Shown piece by piece: positions 36,276 through 44,720 of a DNA stretch of 64,000 nt (the first letter of the stretch is position 1; the number at the start of each line of letters is the position of its first letter). Below the pieces are notes generated by a model. That model ran no database searches. It saw only the letters and a list, made by a program, of their open reading frames with translations, and was not told the DNA's origin. The stretch covers positions 186,001-250,000 of the forward strand of contig NZ_CP046619.1 of the NCBI RefSeq assembly GCF_009755725.1, written 5' to 3'. The translations under genes were made by a program, and so were the position numbers. This DNA comes from Diaminobutyricimonas sp. LJ205 (GTDB taxonomy: Bacteria > Actinomycetota > Actinomycetes > Actinomycetales > Microbacteriaceae).

Positions 36276-36360
36276 GGCGAGTTACCCAAGCGGCCAAAGG
36301 GATCTGACTGTAAATCAGACTGCATCGCATTCGGGGGTTCGAATCCCTCACTCGCCACCA
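36276..36360 (+). tRNA. tRNA-Tyr (GTA)
   Basis: An 85-base class II tRNA with a long variable arm. The acceptor GGCGAGT pairs with ACTCGCC; the anticodon GTA is at 36310-36312 in the loop of CTGACTGTAAATCAG; the T loop is GGTTCGAATCC. CCA is encoded (36358-36360). Confidence 0.96.
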
Positions 36361-36363
36361 AGG

Positions 36364-36389
36364 AAAGGCTCCCGGATTCGGGAGCCTTT
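36364..36389 (+). terminator. Intrinsic terminator after tRNA-Tyr
   Basis: AAAGGCTCCCG and CGGGAGCCTTT pair perfectly (11 bp) around a GATT loop directly after the tRNA, with a short T-run at the end of the stem. Confidence 0.85.
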
Positions 36390-36451
36390 CGTCGTTCGGT
36401 CGCACGTTGATGGGACGCCGCGCGGCCGCGACAGCGTGAGACAGTGGAGCC

Positions 36452-37249
36452 ATGAGCACCGAGCTGTTGTCCATCGCCCGTGACATCGCGATCGAGGCAG
36501 GCGATCTCGCCAGCCTGCGCCGTGCCGAGGGCGTCGAGGTCGCCGACCTCAAATCGTCGGCGGTGGATGTCGTCACCCATGCCGACCGCGAGACCGAGGT
36601 GCTCATCCGTGAGCGGATCGCCAAAGCACGCCCCCACGACGGGTTCCTCGGCGAGGAGGGCGGCGGCGACCAGGGGACCAGCGGGCTCACCTGGGTCGTC
36701 GATCCGATCGACGGCACGGTCAACTTCCTCTACGGGATCCCGCACTACGCGGTGAGTATCGCGGTCGTCGAGGGCGACCCCGACCCGCTCACCTGGCGGG
36801 CGCTCGCCGGCTGCGTGGTCAACCCGGCGACCGGCGAGGTGTACTCCGCTTCGGCCGGCGCGGGGGCATTCCTCGGCGCGCACCGGTTGGCGGTCGCCCC
36901 TGCGGTGCATCCGTCGCAGGCGCTGATCGCCACCGGCTTCGGCTACTCCGCGGAACGTCGCGCCGAGCAGGGCGCCGTCGTCGCCGGGCTGCTGCCGCAG
37001 GTGCGCGACATCCGCCGGATGGGCACGGCATCGCTCGATCTCTGCTTCGTCGCGGCCGGCCGGGTGAACGCGTACTACGAGCGCGGGCTCAACCCGTGGG
37101 ATCACGCGGCCGGTGCGCTGATCGCTGCCGAGGCGGGCGCCCAGGTCACCGGACGGAACGGGGCGGCCGCCAGCCACGAGTTCATCCTGGCCGCGGAACC
37201 GCAGTTTGCCGCGGCTCTGCAACCTCTCCTCGACACGCTCGGGGCCTAA
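36452..37249 (+). CDS. Inositol monophosphatase-family phosphatase
   Basis: A 265-residue magnesium-dependent sugar phosphatase. The metal-binding motifs are complete: GEEGG (about residue 69), WVVDPIDGTVNFLYG and NPWDHAAGALIAAEAGA. Members hydrolyse inositol-1-phosphate, histidinol phosphate, fructose-1,6-bisphosphate or PAP; the sequence does not settle which. In actinobacteria such enzymes often supply inositol for phosphatidylinositol and mycothiol, the latter being needed by the maleylpyruvate isomerase at 10813-11547. The ATG at 36452 follows GTGGAG closely. Stand-alone gene. Confidence 0.88.
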   Translation: MSTELLSIARDIAIEAGDLASLRRAEGVEVADLKSSAVDVVTHADRETEVLIRERIAKARPHDGFLGEEGGGDQGTSGLTWVVDPIDGTVNFLYGIPHYAVSIAVVEGDPDPLTWRALAGCVVNPATGEVYSASAGAGAFLGAHRLAVAPAVHPSQALIATGFGYSAERRAEQGAVVAGLLPQVRDIRRMGTASLDLCFVAAGRVNAYYERGLNPWDHAAGALIAAEAGAQVTGRNGAAASHEFILAAEPQFAAALQPLLDTLGA

Positions 37250-37313
37250 GAAAAATTCAACTGGCACGACGGCCGGTCAGCCGTTACTGTTTATAAATCC
37301 GTTATGTAGGTCC

Positions 37314-38681
37314 ATGAGCGACGACATAACAAACCCCGAAGGTCTTGGCCGAGCATCCGGCCGCACACAGAGGAGCAGTGCGCTGAAGTTCGACCAGCCC
37401 GATGAGATGGCCCTGTCCGGGTCCCGTCGGTCGACCGACCCGCTGCTTGCGGCCCTCGGTTTCGGACCCTCAACGTCGACCGCTCCCATCGCGATCCAGG
37501 CACCGGATGTCGCCGCCCCCGCCGCGACCCACTCGCCGCTGCCCGCCGCTACGCAGCCGCTGACCCGCCGCGAAATGCGCGAGCGTGAGCGCGCCGCTGC
37601 TGCGGGACTTGCCAGCGCCTCGCAGATCACTCCGTCGCAGGTCGTCGCGATCCCCGAGACCCGGGCCGCGGCGCGTTCCGTCGTCGCCCAGATGCCCCCG
37701 GCAACTGAGCGGATGACGCCCGTCGTGATCGAGCAGACGCCGACTGCGGTGCTGCCTGCTGCGCCGGCCGCAGAGCGTCAGCCCGCGGCATCCGTCGCCG
37801 AACCTGCCGTCAGCGCTACTGAGCCCGTCACCGCCGAGCCGGCCTCGCCCTTCCGCGTCACTCCGACGGTCGCCGCCCCGGATGCCACCGCCTCACCTCG
37901 CCGGAGCGGGCGCCGTGCGGCTGCTTCCGCTCCCGTGGAGTCGGCCAACCGCCGGGCGAAGCCCGCCCGCACCGCCGCATCGGCCGGCCGGGTTGCGCGC
38001 CACATCATGTCGGGCGCCGCCTTCCTCTTCGCTGGCGCACTGCTGGTCGGCACCACCGTTCCGGCAAACGCCTTCCGCACCGAGAGCTACGAGGAGCTCG
38101 GAACCGACGCGCCGAAGCAGGCGGAGGCGCAGGTCGTCGAGCTCGTCGCCGCCGACGCGGCGGCGGAGGCCGCTCCGGGCCGCGACCCGTTCACGGTTAC
38201 CTCCTACGCTCAGGTCCTTCGTGAGAAGTACGGAAAGCGCGACTTCTCGTTCAGCACCACGGGCATGGGCGCAGTTCGCTGGCCGTTCGCGTTCTCGGTG
38301 CCGATCAGCTCCGGCTATGGCGACCGGGCTGCCCCCTGCCGCGGCTGCTCGAGCGACCACAAGGGCGTCGACTTCGTTCCCGGCGCCGGCACTCCGATCT
38401 CCTCGATCGCGGCCGGTACCGTGCTGAAGGCCGAGTACGGCAGCGGCTTCGGCCACTTCGTCAAGATCGAGCACGAGATCAACGGCCAGACGGTCACAAG
38501 CCTGTACGCGCACATGCAGGCCGCCAGCCCGCTGAACTCCGGCGACGTCGTGGAGCCGGGCGAGTTCGTCGGCAAGGTCGGCAACACCGGCGCCTCAACG
38601 GGAGCGCACCTGCACTTCGAGATTGAGGTCGAAGGCCTGCACGTCAACCCGTTCACCTGGCTGCGCTCTAACGCCGAGTAA
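37314..38681 (+). CDS. M23-family peptidase with N-terminal Ala/Pro-rich region
   Basis: A 455-residue cell-wall protein. About 220 low-complexity Ala/Pro/Thr residues precede one membrane helix (MSGAAFLFAGALLVGTTVPA, about 230-249). The C-terminal LytM/M23 domain (about 320-455) has its zinc ligands in DHKGVDF and GAHLHFEIE, with LYAHM between. It is therefore anchored with a long cytoplasmic or disordered N terminus and an external endopeptidase domain, like divisome or cell-wall hydrolases of other Microbacteriaceae. The ATG at 37314 is used. The 65-base leader contains a TATAAAT stretch (37291-37297) that may be a promoter. Confidence 0.87.
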   Translation: MSDDITNPEGLGRASGRTQRSSALKFDQPDEMALSGSRRSTDPLLAALGFGPSTSTAPIAIQAPDVAAPAATHSPLPAATQPLTRREMRERERAAAAGLASASQITPSQVVAIPETRAAARSVVAQMPPATERMTPVVIEQTPTAVLPAAPAAERQPAASVAEPAVSATEPVTAEPASPFRVTPTVAAPDATASPRRSGRRAAASAPVESANRRAKPARTAASAGRVARHIMSGAAFLFAGALLVGTTVPANAFRTESYEELGTDAPKQAEAQVVELVAADAAAEAAPGRDPFTVTSYAQVLREKYGKRDFSFSTTGMGAVRWPFAFSVPISSGYGDRAAPCRGCSSDHKGVDFVPGAGTPISSIAAGTVLKAEYGSGFGHFVKIEHEINGQTVTSLYAHMQAASPLNSGDVVEPGEFVGKVGNTGASTGAHLHFEIEVEGLHVNPFTWLRSNAE

Positions 38682-38766
38682 CTTCCGCGGGCTCACCGCA
38701 CGTCAAAGCTGCGGTTCTGTGACACCGCGAGGTTTGGGCTCAGCCGTTTGGGAGTGCGCGGAGTTT

Positions 38767-38816
38767 GGGAACTCCGCTGATGTTTGAACCTGCGCGCGGT
38801 TAGTGAAACACCGCGG
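38767..38816 (+). repeat. About 50-base dispersed repeat (pair of 381-430)
   Basis: Same order of AACTCCGCTGA, GCGCGCGGT and GAAACACCGCG as 381-430. It occupies the 233-base gap after the M23 gene with the two features below. Confidence 0.7.
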
Positions 38817-38831
38817 TCTGCGGCAGGGCGG

Positions 38832-38855
38832 GGTCTCGGCAGGCTCGACCAGCGG
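38832..38855 (-). repeat. Dispersed CTGGTCGAGC repeat, reverse orientation
   Basis: A reverse-complement copy of the 24-base repeat, 16 bases after the 50-base repeat. Confidence 0.8.
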
Positions 38856-38865
38856 GGTGCGGAGA

Positions 38866-38911
38866 CGCAGAAGCGCCCCTCCTCTGTCGAGTCGGGGCGC
38901 TTCGAGTCTGC
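38866..38911. terminator. Bidirectional hairpin between M23 and alpha-glucosidase genes
   Basis: GAAGCGCCCC (38870-38879) pairs with GGGGCGCTTC (38894-38903), with an outer CGCAG/CTGCG pair. It lies between convergent genes. Confidence 0.75.
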
Positions 38912-38914
38912 GGG

Positions 38915-40615
38915 TCAGCTGAGCCAGACGGTGGTGTCTCCGGGCAGGTCGTTGCCCTCGAGCGGGGAGCTCGCCAGCAACACGGCGCCCTCGGGCAGCG
39001 CGATCGGGTCTGCACCGGTGTTCGCCACGACGGTCACTCCGCCGGTGCGGAGCACCACTACGTCGGGGCCGAAACCGTCCAGCCACTCGACTTCGCCGAG
39101 GCCCAACCCGTGCTCGCGGCGCTGGTGCAGCGCGCTGCGGTACAGCTCGAGCGTGCTGTCGGGAACACCGTTCTGCAGGTCGCGGGCGTAGGTCGCCCAG
39201 TCGGTCGGCTGCGGCAGCCAGCTCTCGCCGGTCTCGCTGAACCCGTAGGCGGGCGCGGAGGCCTCCCACGGCAGCGGCACACGGCATCCGTCGCGGCCGT
39301 ATCGTTCCCCGTTCGTGCGGAACCAGGTCGGGTCCTGCCGCACCTCGTCTGGCAGGTTGATCGCCTCGGGCAGCCCGAGCTCTTCGCCCTGGTAGATGTA
39401 GGCGCTGCCGGGCAGCGCGAGCATGAGGGCGGTCGCCGCCCGGGCGCGCCGCAGGCCGACCACCGGGTCAGGCAGGCCGGGAGTCTTCGGCCCGATGCCG
39501 TGACCCTGCAGGTTCTCCGCCGTCAGGGCAAGCCGCGACGCATGACGCACGACGTCGTGGTTGCTGAGCACCCAGGTGCTGGGCGCGCCCACCGCGCTGA
39601 ATGCGTCGAGCGAGTTGTCGATCACACTGCGGAGAGCGGATGCCTCCCACGGCGTCTCGAGGTAGGCGAAGTTGAACGCCTGGTGCATCTCGTCGGGGCG
39701 TACCCACTTGGCAACCTTCGGCAGCGGGTCGACCCAGGCCTCAGCCGCCAGGATCCGCTCACCGGCATACCCGTCGAGCAGCTTCCGCCATTCGCGGTAG
39801 ATCTCGTGCACGCCCTCCTGGGCCCAGTACGGCGGGTCGTCATTCGCTTCGTCGCTGATGCCGGGCTCGAGCGTGGCAGTGCCGCCGCCCATGCTGCCGC
39901 CCTCGGCAGGCGGGGTGTAGTCGGGCAGGCCTTCGGCCTTGATCATGCCGTGGGCGACATCGACCCGGAAGCCGTCGACCCCGCGGTCGAGCCAGAACCG
40001 CAGGATGTCGAGGAACTCATCGCGCACGATGCGGTTGTCCCAGTTGAAGTCGGGCTGGGACGAGTCGAACAGGTGCAGGTACCACTGGCCGTCCGGCACT
40101 CGCGTCCAGGCTGGACCGCCGAACACGGACTGCCAGTTGTTCGGCGGCAGTTCGCCGTCGGCGCCGGCGCCGTCCCGGAAGACGTACCGGTCCCGCTCTG
40201 CCGAGCCGACGGGAGCGGCGAGAGCCTCCTGGAACCAGCGATGCTGGTCCGAGGAGTGGTTCGGCACCAGGTCGACGATGACCCGGATGTCGAGTTCGTG
40301 CGCCCTCGCTGTCATTTCGTCAAAGTCGGCCAGGGTGCCGAACAGTGGGTCGACGTCGCAGTAGTCGGCGACGTCGTAGCCGGCATCCTTCTGCGGTGAT
40401 GTGTAGAACGGCGACAGCCAGATGGCGTCGACGCCGAGTCCTGCGAGGGAGTCAAGGCGTGCGGTGATGCCGGGCAGGTCACCGATGCCGTCGCCCGAGG
40501 CGTCCGCGAATGACCGCGGATAGATCTGATAGATGACGGCGGTGCGCCACCACTCCTGCCCCGGAGTGCTGGCGGCAGAGGTGGGTGCGAAAGCTTCGTC
40601 GCGGTCGTTGGACAT
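38915..40615 (-). CDS. GH13 alpha-glucosidase (oligo-1,6-/maltodextrin glucosidase)
   Basis: A 566-residue cytoplasmic glycoside hydrolase family 13 enzyme. The four GH13 regions are visible: DLVPNHSSD, GFRVDVAHGM (nucleophile aspartate), AAEAWV (acid/base glutamate) and LSNHDVVRH (transition-state aspartate). The N-terminal YQIYPRSFADASGDGIGDLPG is typical of the oligo-1,6-glucosidase subfamily. No signal peptide. It is divergent from malE and shares its operators, so it likely degrades imported maltodextrins or isomaltose to glucose. Confidence 0.93.
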   Translation of the reverse strand: MSNDRDEAFAPTSAASTPGQEWWRTAVIYQIYPRSFADASGDGIGDLPGITARLDSLAGLGVDAIWLSPFYTSPQKDAGYDVADYCDVDPLFGTLADFDEMTARAHELDIRVIVDLVPNHSSDQHRWFQEALAAPVGSAERDRYVFRDGAGADGELPPNNWQSVFGGPAWTRVPDGQWYLHLFDSSQPDFNWDNRIVRDEFLDILRFWLDRGVDGFRVDVAHGMIKAEGLPDYTPPAEGGSMGGGTATLEPGISDEANDDPPYWAQEGVHEIYREWRKLLDGYAGERILAAEAWVDPLPKVAKWVRPDEMHQAFNFAYLETPWEASALRSVIDNSLDAFSAVGAPSTWVLSNHDVVRHASRLALTAENLQGHGIGPKTPGLPDPVVGLRRARAATALMLALPGSAYIYQGEELGLPEAINLPDEVRQDPTWFRTNGERYGRDGCRVPLPWEASAPAYGFSETGESWLPQPTDWATYARDLQNGVPDSTLELYRSALHQRREHGLGLGEVEWLDGFGPDVVVLRTGGVTVVANTGADPIALPEGAVLLASSPLEGNDLPGDTTVWLS

Positions 40616-40622
40616 GAGCGAC

Positions 40623-40663
40623 AGAGTAGCCCAGATCGCTCAGTGGATGAAAGCGCTTACATC
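40623..40663 (-). promoter_or_regulatory. Alpha-glucosidase promoter with LacI-type operator
   Basis: On the minus strand a TACTCT box (40628-40623) lies seven bases before the ATG, a leaderless arrangement. The 18-bp operator GATGAAAGCGCTTACATC (40646-40663) has 8 of 9 arm positions matched and covers the expected -35 region. Confidence 0.7.
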
Positions 40664-40724
40664 GGCTGAGAGATCGTCGTGCCTTTGCATGGTTGCAAGG
40701 GCTTGGCCGCTTCCGAAAAGAGAG

Positions 40725-40753
40725 TTGGCAAATCTGATTTGAGCCTGTATGAA
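40725..40753 (+). promoter_or_regulatory. malE promoter
   Basis: TTGGCA (40725-40730), 17 bases, TATGAA (40748-40753). Transcription would start near 40760, inside the operator that follows. Confidence 0.65.
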
Positions 40754-40769
40754 TGGAAGCGCTTGCACT
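40752..40769 (+). promoter_or_regulatory. LacI-type operator over the malE start site
   Basis: An 18-base site with core GGAAGCGCTTGC, arms matched at 7 of 9 positions. It overlaps the -10 box and predicted start of transcription. Same core (AAGCGCTT) as the 40646-40663 site, 106 bases away. Confidence 0.7.
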
Positions 40770-40891
40770 CGCAGGCGCCCTATCAAGAGAACGACCTCTC
40801 GAGCACGTTCATGGAGTCGAGCAATCACGACTCCCCGCAGCTGGCTGTGCGTGTGCGGCGAGGTTGTCCCGCACACGAAAGGTGAACACCG

Positions 40892-42118
40892 ATGAAGGTG
40901 AACTCACGCAGCATCCTCACCGCGGGGGCGCTCGCAACGAGCGCTGCCCTGCTGCTCGCCGGCTGCGCCGGCGGCTCCTCCGACAATGCATCCGATGACA
41001 CGGCCAGCACACTGACCGTGTGGGTGGACGCGGAGCGCGTCGACGCCCTCAAGGACGCTGCCGCGGCCTACACCGACAAGACCGGCGTCAAGGTCGAGCT
41101 GGTCTCGAAGGACAACGCCGACATCAAGGATGACTTCATCCAGCAGGTGCCGACCGGCAAGGGCCCGGACATCACGATGGGTGCGCACGACTGGCTCGGC
41201 GAACTGTCGACCAACGGCGTCGTCGCGCCACTCGAACTCGGTGACAGCGCCGCTGACTACCTGCCGGTAGCGATCGATGCCGCCACCTATGAGGGCACCG
41301 TCTACATGCTGCCCTACGCGGTCGAGAACATCGCCGTGCTGCGGAACGCAGACCTCGTCCCCGAGGCAGCCACAAGCTTCGACGACATGATCGCCAAGGG
41401 CACCGCGGCCGGTCTCGACCAGCCGTTCGTGGTTGAGCAGGGTGCCGAGGGCAACCCGTACCACCTGTACCCGTTCCAGACCGCGTTCGGCGCTCCGGTG
41501 TTCGGCAGCAACGATGAGGGTTACGACCCCACCGACCTGCAGATCGGCAACGCCGGCGGCGAGCAGTTCGCAGCATGGCTCGCCAGCCAGGGCAAGAACG
41601 GCACCGGCGTCTTCAACACGGACATCGACGGTGCCATCGCGAAGCAGAACTTCATCGACGGCAAGTCGGCGTTCTGGCTGACCGGCCCGTGGAACGTGGG
41701 CGCCGCTATTGACGCTGGCATCAACGTGGCGATCGACACCGTTCCGAGCCCGACCGCAGAACCTGCGCAGCCGTTCGCCGGCGTCAAGGGCTTCTTCGTG
41801 AGCTCGGAGTCGAAGAACAAGGTCGCCGCGAACGACTTCCTGGTGAACTACCTGGGCACTGAAGACGTGCAGCTCGCGTTGTTCGAGAGCGGCAACGTCC
41901 TTCCGGCGTTGTCGGCCGCAGCCGAGTCCGCATCCAGCGACCCGATCATCGAGGGCTTCGCCGCCGTCGGTGCCGAGGCTGTTCCGATGCCGGCAATCCC
42001 CGCGATGGGCGCGGTATGGCAGTACTGGGGCATCGCCCACGCCGAGGTGATCAACGGCGCCGACCCCGCCGCCACCTGGCAGAAGCTCGCCGCCGACGTG
42101 CAGGCAGCGATCCAGTAA
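40892..42118 (+). CDS. malE: Maltose/maltodextrin ABC transporter, substrate-binding lipoprotein
   Basis: A 408-residue extracellular solute-binding protein (family 1). The signal peptide ends in the lipobox LLAGC with the lipidated cysteine at C25, followed by GGSSDNAS. The mature protein shows FWLTGPWNVGA and the AGVKGFFVSSESKN region common to MalE-type proteins. It precedes malF after a 73-base gap containing a perfect stem-loop, a standard way to give more binding protein than permease. Sugar specificity (maltose/maltodextrin versus other alpha-glucosides) is inferred from the two GH13 genes. Confidence 0.92.
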   Translation: MKVNSRSILTAGALATSAALLLAGCAGGSSDNASDDTASTLTVWVDAERVDALKDAAAAYTDKTGVKVELVSKDNADIKDDFIQQVPTGKGPDITMGAHDWLGELSTNGVVAPLELGDSAADYLPVAIDAATYEGTVYMLPYAVENIAVLRNADLVPEAATSFDDMIAKGTAAGLDQPFVVEQGAEGNPYHLYPFQTAFGAPVFGSNDEGYDPTDLQIGNAGGEQFAAWLASQGKNGTGVFNTDIDGAIAKQNFIDGKSAFWLTGPWNVGAAIDAGINVAIDTVPSPTAEPAQPFAGVKGFFVSSESKNKVAANDFLVNYLGTEDVQLALFESGNVLPALSAAAESASSDPIIEGFAAVGAEAVPMPAIPAMGAVWQYWGIAHAEVINGADPAATWQKLAADVQAAIQ

Positions 42119-42129
42119 CACCTGAGACG

Positions 42130-42164
42130 CTTCGGGGCGGATCGGTCATCGATCCGCCCCGAAG
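42130..42164 (+). terminator. Perfect 15-bp stem-loop between malE and malF
   Basis: Arms 42130-42144 and 42150-42164 pair perfectly around GTCAT. It probably attenuates read-through into malFG or protects the malE mRNA 3' end. No T-run follows. Confidence 0.75.
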
Positions 42165-42191
42165 TCCTCCCGCGGGAAGAACGGGCACTCC

Positions 42192-43820
42192 ATGAGCACC
42201 ATCACCGACGACGAAGTCGCCACCGAGCCAGAGCGCAAGCCGACCAAGCGCCAGCGTGAAGCAGCGCGCATCGCCGACGCGGCATCCGGCGGGATCAAGG
42301 TCATTCTGGGCAAGATCCTCTTGCTCGCGATCGTCGACGCTCTGGCGCTCTACGCGATCTTCGTGCTCTTCCTGAACGACCAGTGGCTGGTCCTCGGCCT
42401 CGTCGCAGTGGTCACCGGGATCGTCAACTGGATCTACTTCTCCAGGCGCAAGCTGCCGGCGAAGTACCTGACGCCCGGCGTGATCTTCCTCGTTGTATTC
42501 CAGGTGTTCGTGCTGCTGTACACCGGCTACATCGCGTTCACCAACTACGGCACCGGCCATAACGGAACGAAAGAGCAGGCCGTCTCCGCGCTGATGAGCG
42601 CGGCGCTCGAGCGCGTGCCGGATTCGCCCACCTACGGCGTCACCGTCGTCGAGCAGCCGGGCACCGGCACCCTCGGCCTGCTGGTCACCGACCCCGAGGG
42701 CGACGTGCAGGTCGGCATGAACGACGCTCCCCTCGCTCCGGTCAATGGTGCCGACATGGAGGGCGGCAAGGCGGTCGCAGCGGACGGCTGGACCAGCCTG
42801 AGCTTCCAGCAGGTGCTCGGCCGCACCGACGAGATCACCTCGCTCGCGGTGCCCTACTCAGACGATCCGAACGATGGTGCGATCCGCACGCCTGACGGAA
42901 CGAGCGGATACCTCTACGTTTCGACGCTCGAATACGACGAGGCCGCGGCGACGATCACCGATGTTGCGACCGGCACCGTCTACTCCGACATCGGCACGGG
43001 CGCCTTCACCTCGGAAGACGGTGAGGAGTTGATGCCCGGCTGGCAGATCACCGTCGGCGCCGACAACTTCGTGCGCGCCGTGACCGATGAACGCCTCGGC
43101 GGCCCTCTGCTCTACGTCACCCTCTGGACCTTCGCCTTCGCGCTGATTTCCGTGGCGACCACGTTCTTTCTCGGCCTGTTCCTGGCCATCGTCTTCAACG
43201 ACATGCGGATGCGCGGGCGCAAGATCTACCGGGTGCTGATGATCCTGCCCTACGCCATTCCGTCGTTCCTGTCGGCGCTGGTGTGGGCGGGCATGATGAA
43301 TGAGAGCTTCGGCTTCATCAACGAAGTACTCCTCGGTGGGGCCTCCGTGCCGTGGCTCACCGATCCGACGCTTGCGAAAGTGTCGGTGCTCATCGTGAAC
43401 CTGTGGCTGGGCTTCCCTTACATGTTCCTGGTCTGCACCGGCGCGCTGCAGTCGATACCCGACGAGCTCCAGGAAGCGGCCACGGTCGACGGGGCGAAGC
43501 CATGGGCGGTGTTCCGATTGATCAAACTGCCGCTCTTGCTGGTCACGGTGGCGCCGTTGCTGATCGCGTCCTTTGCGTTCAACTTCAATAACTTCAACGT
43601 GATCTACATGCTGACGGACGGTGGACCACGCGACACCGATGCCCCGATCCCCGTTGGGTTCACCGACATCCTGATCTCCATGGTTTACAAGGTGGCCTTC
43701 ACCGGGCAGACGCGTGACTACGGGCTGGCGAGTGCGTACTCGATCATCATCTTCATCGTGGTGGCCGTGATCTCGATCATCGCGTTCCGCAAGACCAAGG
43801 CCCTCGAGGAGTTGAACTGA
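42192..43820 (+). CDS. malF: Maltodextrin ABC transporter permease MalF
   Basis: A 542-residue permease with eight likely helices. Three N-terminal helices (about residues 40-115) are followed by an external domain of about 180 residues (120-300), as in E. coli MalF, and then the BPD_transp_1 core. The EAA loop EAATVDGAKPWAVFRLIKLP contacts the ATPase. It overlaps malG as TGATG. No malK ATPase gene is in this cluster, so a shared MsmK/MalK-type ATPase encoded elsewhere is needed. Confidence 0.93.
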   Translation: MSTITDDEVATEPERKPTKRQREAARIADAASGGIKVILGKILLLAIVDALALYAIFVLFLNDQWLVLGLVAVVTGIVNWIYFSRRKLPAKYLTPGVIFLVVFQVFVLLYTGYIAFTNYGTGHNGTKEQAVSALMSAALERVPDSPTYGVTVVEQPGTGTLGLLVTDPEGDVQVGMNDAPLAPVNGADMEGGKAVAADGWTSLSFQQVLGRTDEITSLAVPYSDDPNDGAIRTPDGTSGYLYVSTLEYDEAAATITDVATGTVYSDIGTGAFTSEDGEELMPGWQITVGADNFVRAVTDERLGGPLLYVTLWTFAFALISVATTFFLGLFLAIVFNDMRMRGRKIYRVLMILPYAIPSFLSALVWAGMMNESFGFINEVLLGGASVPWLTDPTLAKVSVLIVNLWLGFPYMFLVCTGALQSIPDELQEAATVDGAKPWAVFRLIKLPLLLVTVAPLLIASFAFNFNNFNVIYMLTDGGPRDTDAPIPVGFTDILISMVYKVAFTGQTRDYGLASAYSIIIFIVVAVISIIAFRKTKALEELN

Positions 43821-44716
43821 TGAGCACCATCACTGGGCGCGCGGCCTCTACGCGCCGGCCGTTCAACTTCGGCCGCTGGTTCCGCACGACCGGCTGGCGG
43901 CATGTGGTCGGCGTGATCGTGGTGATCTTCTCGCTGTTCCCGATTGTGTTCGTCGTCTCGTCGTCGCTGAACCCGAACGGCACGCTGACCGGATCGAATG
44001 CGCTGTTCTCGAAGATCGGCCTCGACAGCTATATCCGCATCATCAGCGACCCGCAGGTGCCATTCACCACCTGGTTCGCGAACACGCTGATCATCGCCGG
44101 GATCACCGCGGTCTGCACCGTGTTCCTGGGCGCCCTGGCGGCGTACTCGTTCTCGCGGATGCGGTTCACCGGACGGCGGATGGGGCTGATCACGATTGTC
44201 GTCGTGCAGATGTTCCCGCAGCTGCTTGCCGTGGTCGCGATCTTCCTGCTGATGAGCGCAATCGGTGACCTGTTCCCGGCCATCGGGCTGAATACCCACG
44301 TCGGCCTGATCATGGTCTACCTGGGTGGAGCGCTCGGCGTGAACACGTATCTCATGTACGGCTTCTTCAACACCATCCCTGCCTCGATCGACGAGGCCGC
44401 AAAGATTGATGGTGCCGGTCACGCCCGGATCTTCTTCACGATCATCCTGCGACTGGTGGCGCCGATCCTCGCGGTGGTGGCGCTGCTGTCGTTCATCTCT
44501 TCGGTGAATGAGTTCGTCATCGCCAGCGTGCTACTCGTCGACACCGAGCAGCAGACGCTCGCGGTTGGCCTGACCAAGCTGGTGTCGAACCCGCGCTACG
44601 CCGACTGGAGCGCCTTCTCTGCCGGCGCGGTGATGGCCGCACTACCCGTGATGGCCCTGTTCCTGTTCCTGCAGAAGTACATCGTCGGCGGGCTCACCGC
44701 CGGTTCGGTTAAATAG
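43820..44716 (+). CDS. malG: Maltodextrin ABC transporter permease MalG
   Basis: A 298-residue permease with six helices. The EAA motif DEAAKIDGAGHARIFFTII and the C terminus ending LQKYIVGGLTAGSVK are typical of MalG. Start ATG overlaps the malF stop by one base (TGATG). The GH13 gene starts five bases after its stop, so malE-malF-malG-GH13 is one operon. Confidence 0.94.
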   Translation: MSTITGRAASTRRPFNFGRWFRTTGWRHVVGVIVVIFSLFPIVFVVSSSLNPNGTLTGSNALFSKIGLDSYIRIISDPQVPFTTWFANTLIIAGITAVCTVFLGALAAYSFSRMRFTGRRMGLITIVVVQMFPQLLAVVAIFLLMSAIGDLFPAIGLNTHVGLIMVYLGGALGVNTYLMYGFFNTIPASIDEAAKIDGAGHARIFFTIILRLVAPILAVVALLSFISSVNEFVIASVLLVDTEQQTLAVGLTKLVSNPRYADWSAFSAGAVMAALPVMALFLFLQKYIVGGLTAGSVK

Positions 44717-44720
44717 CCGG

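Noticed and set aside
36095-37267. Extension of the LacI frame upstream over tRNA-Tyr and the IMPase gene
   Set aside because: LacI proteins start at the helix-turn-helix, a strong ribosome site lies before 36094, and the extension crosses a tRNA and a terminator.
37250-37313. Riboswitch (for example cyclic di-AMP) ahead of the M23 peptidase
   Set aside because: The leader is only 64 bases and shows no matching conserved core.
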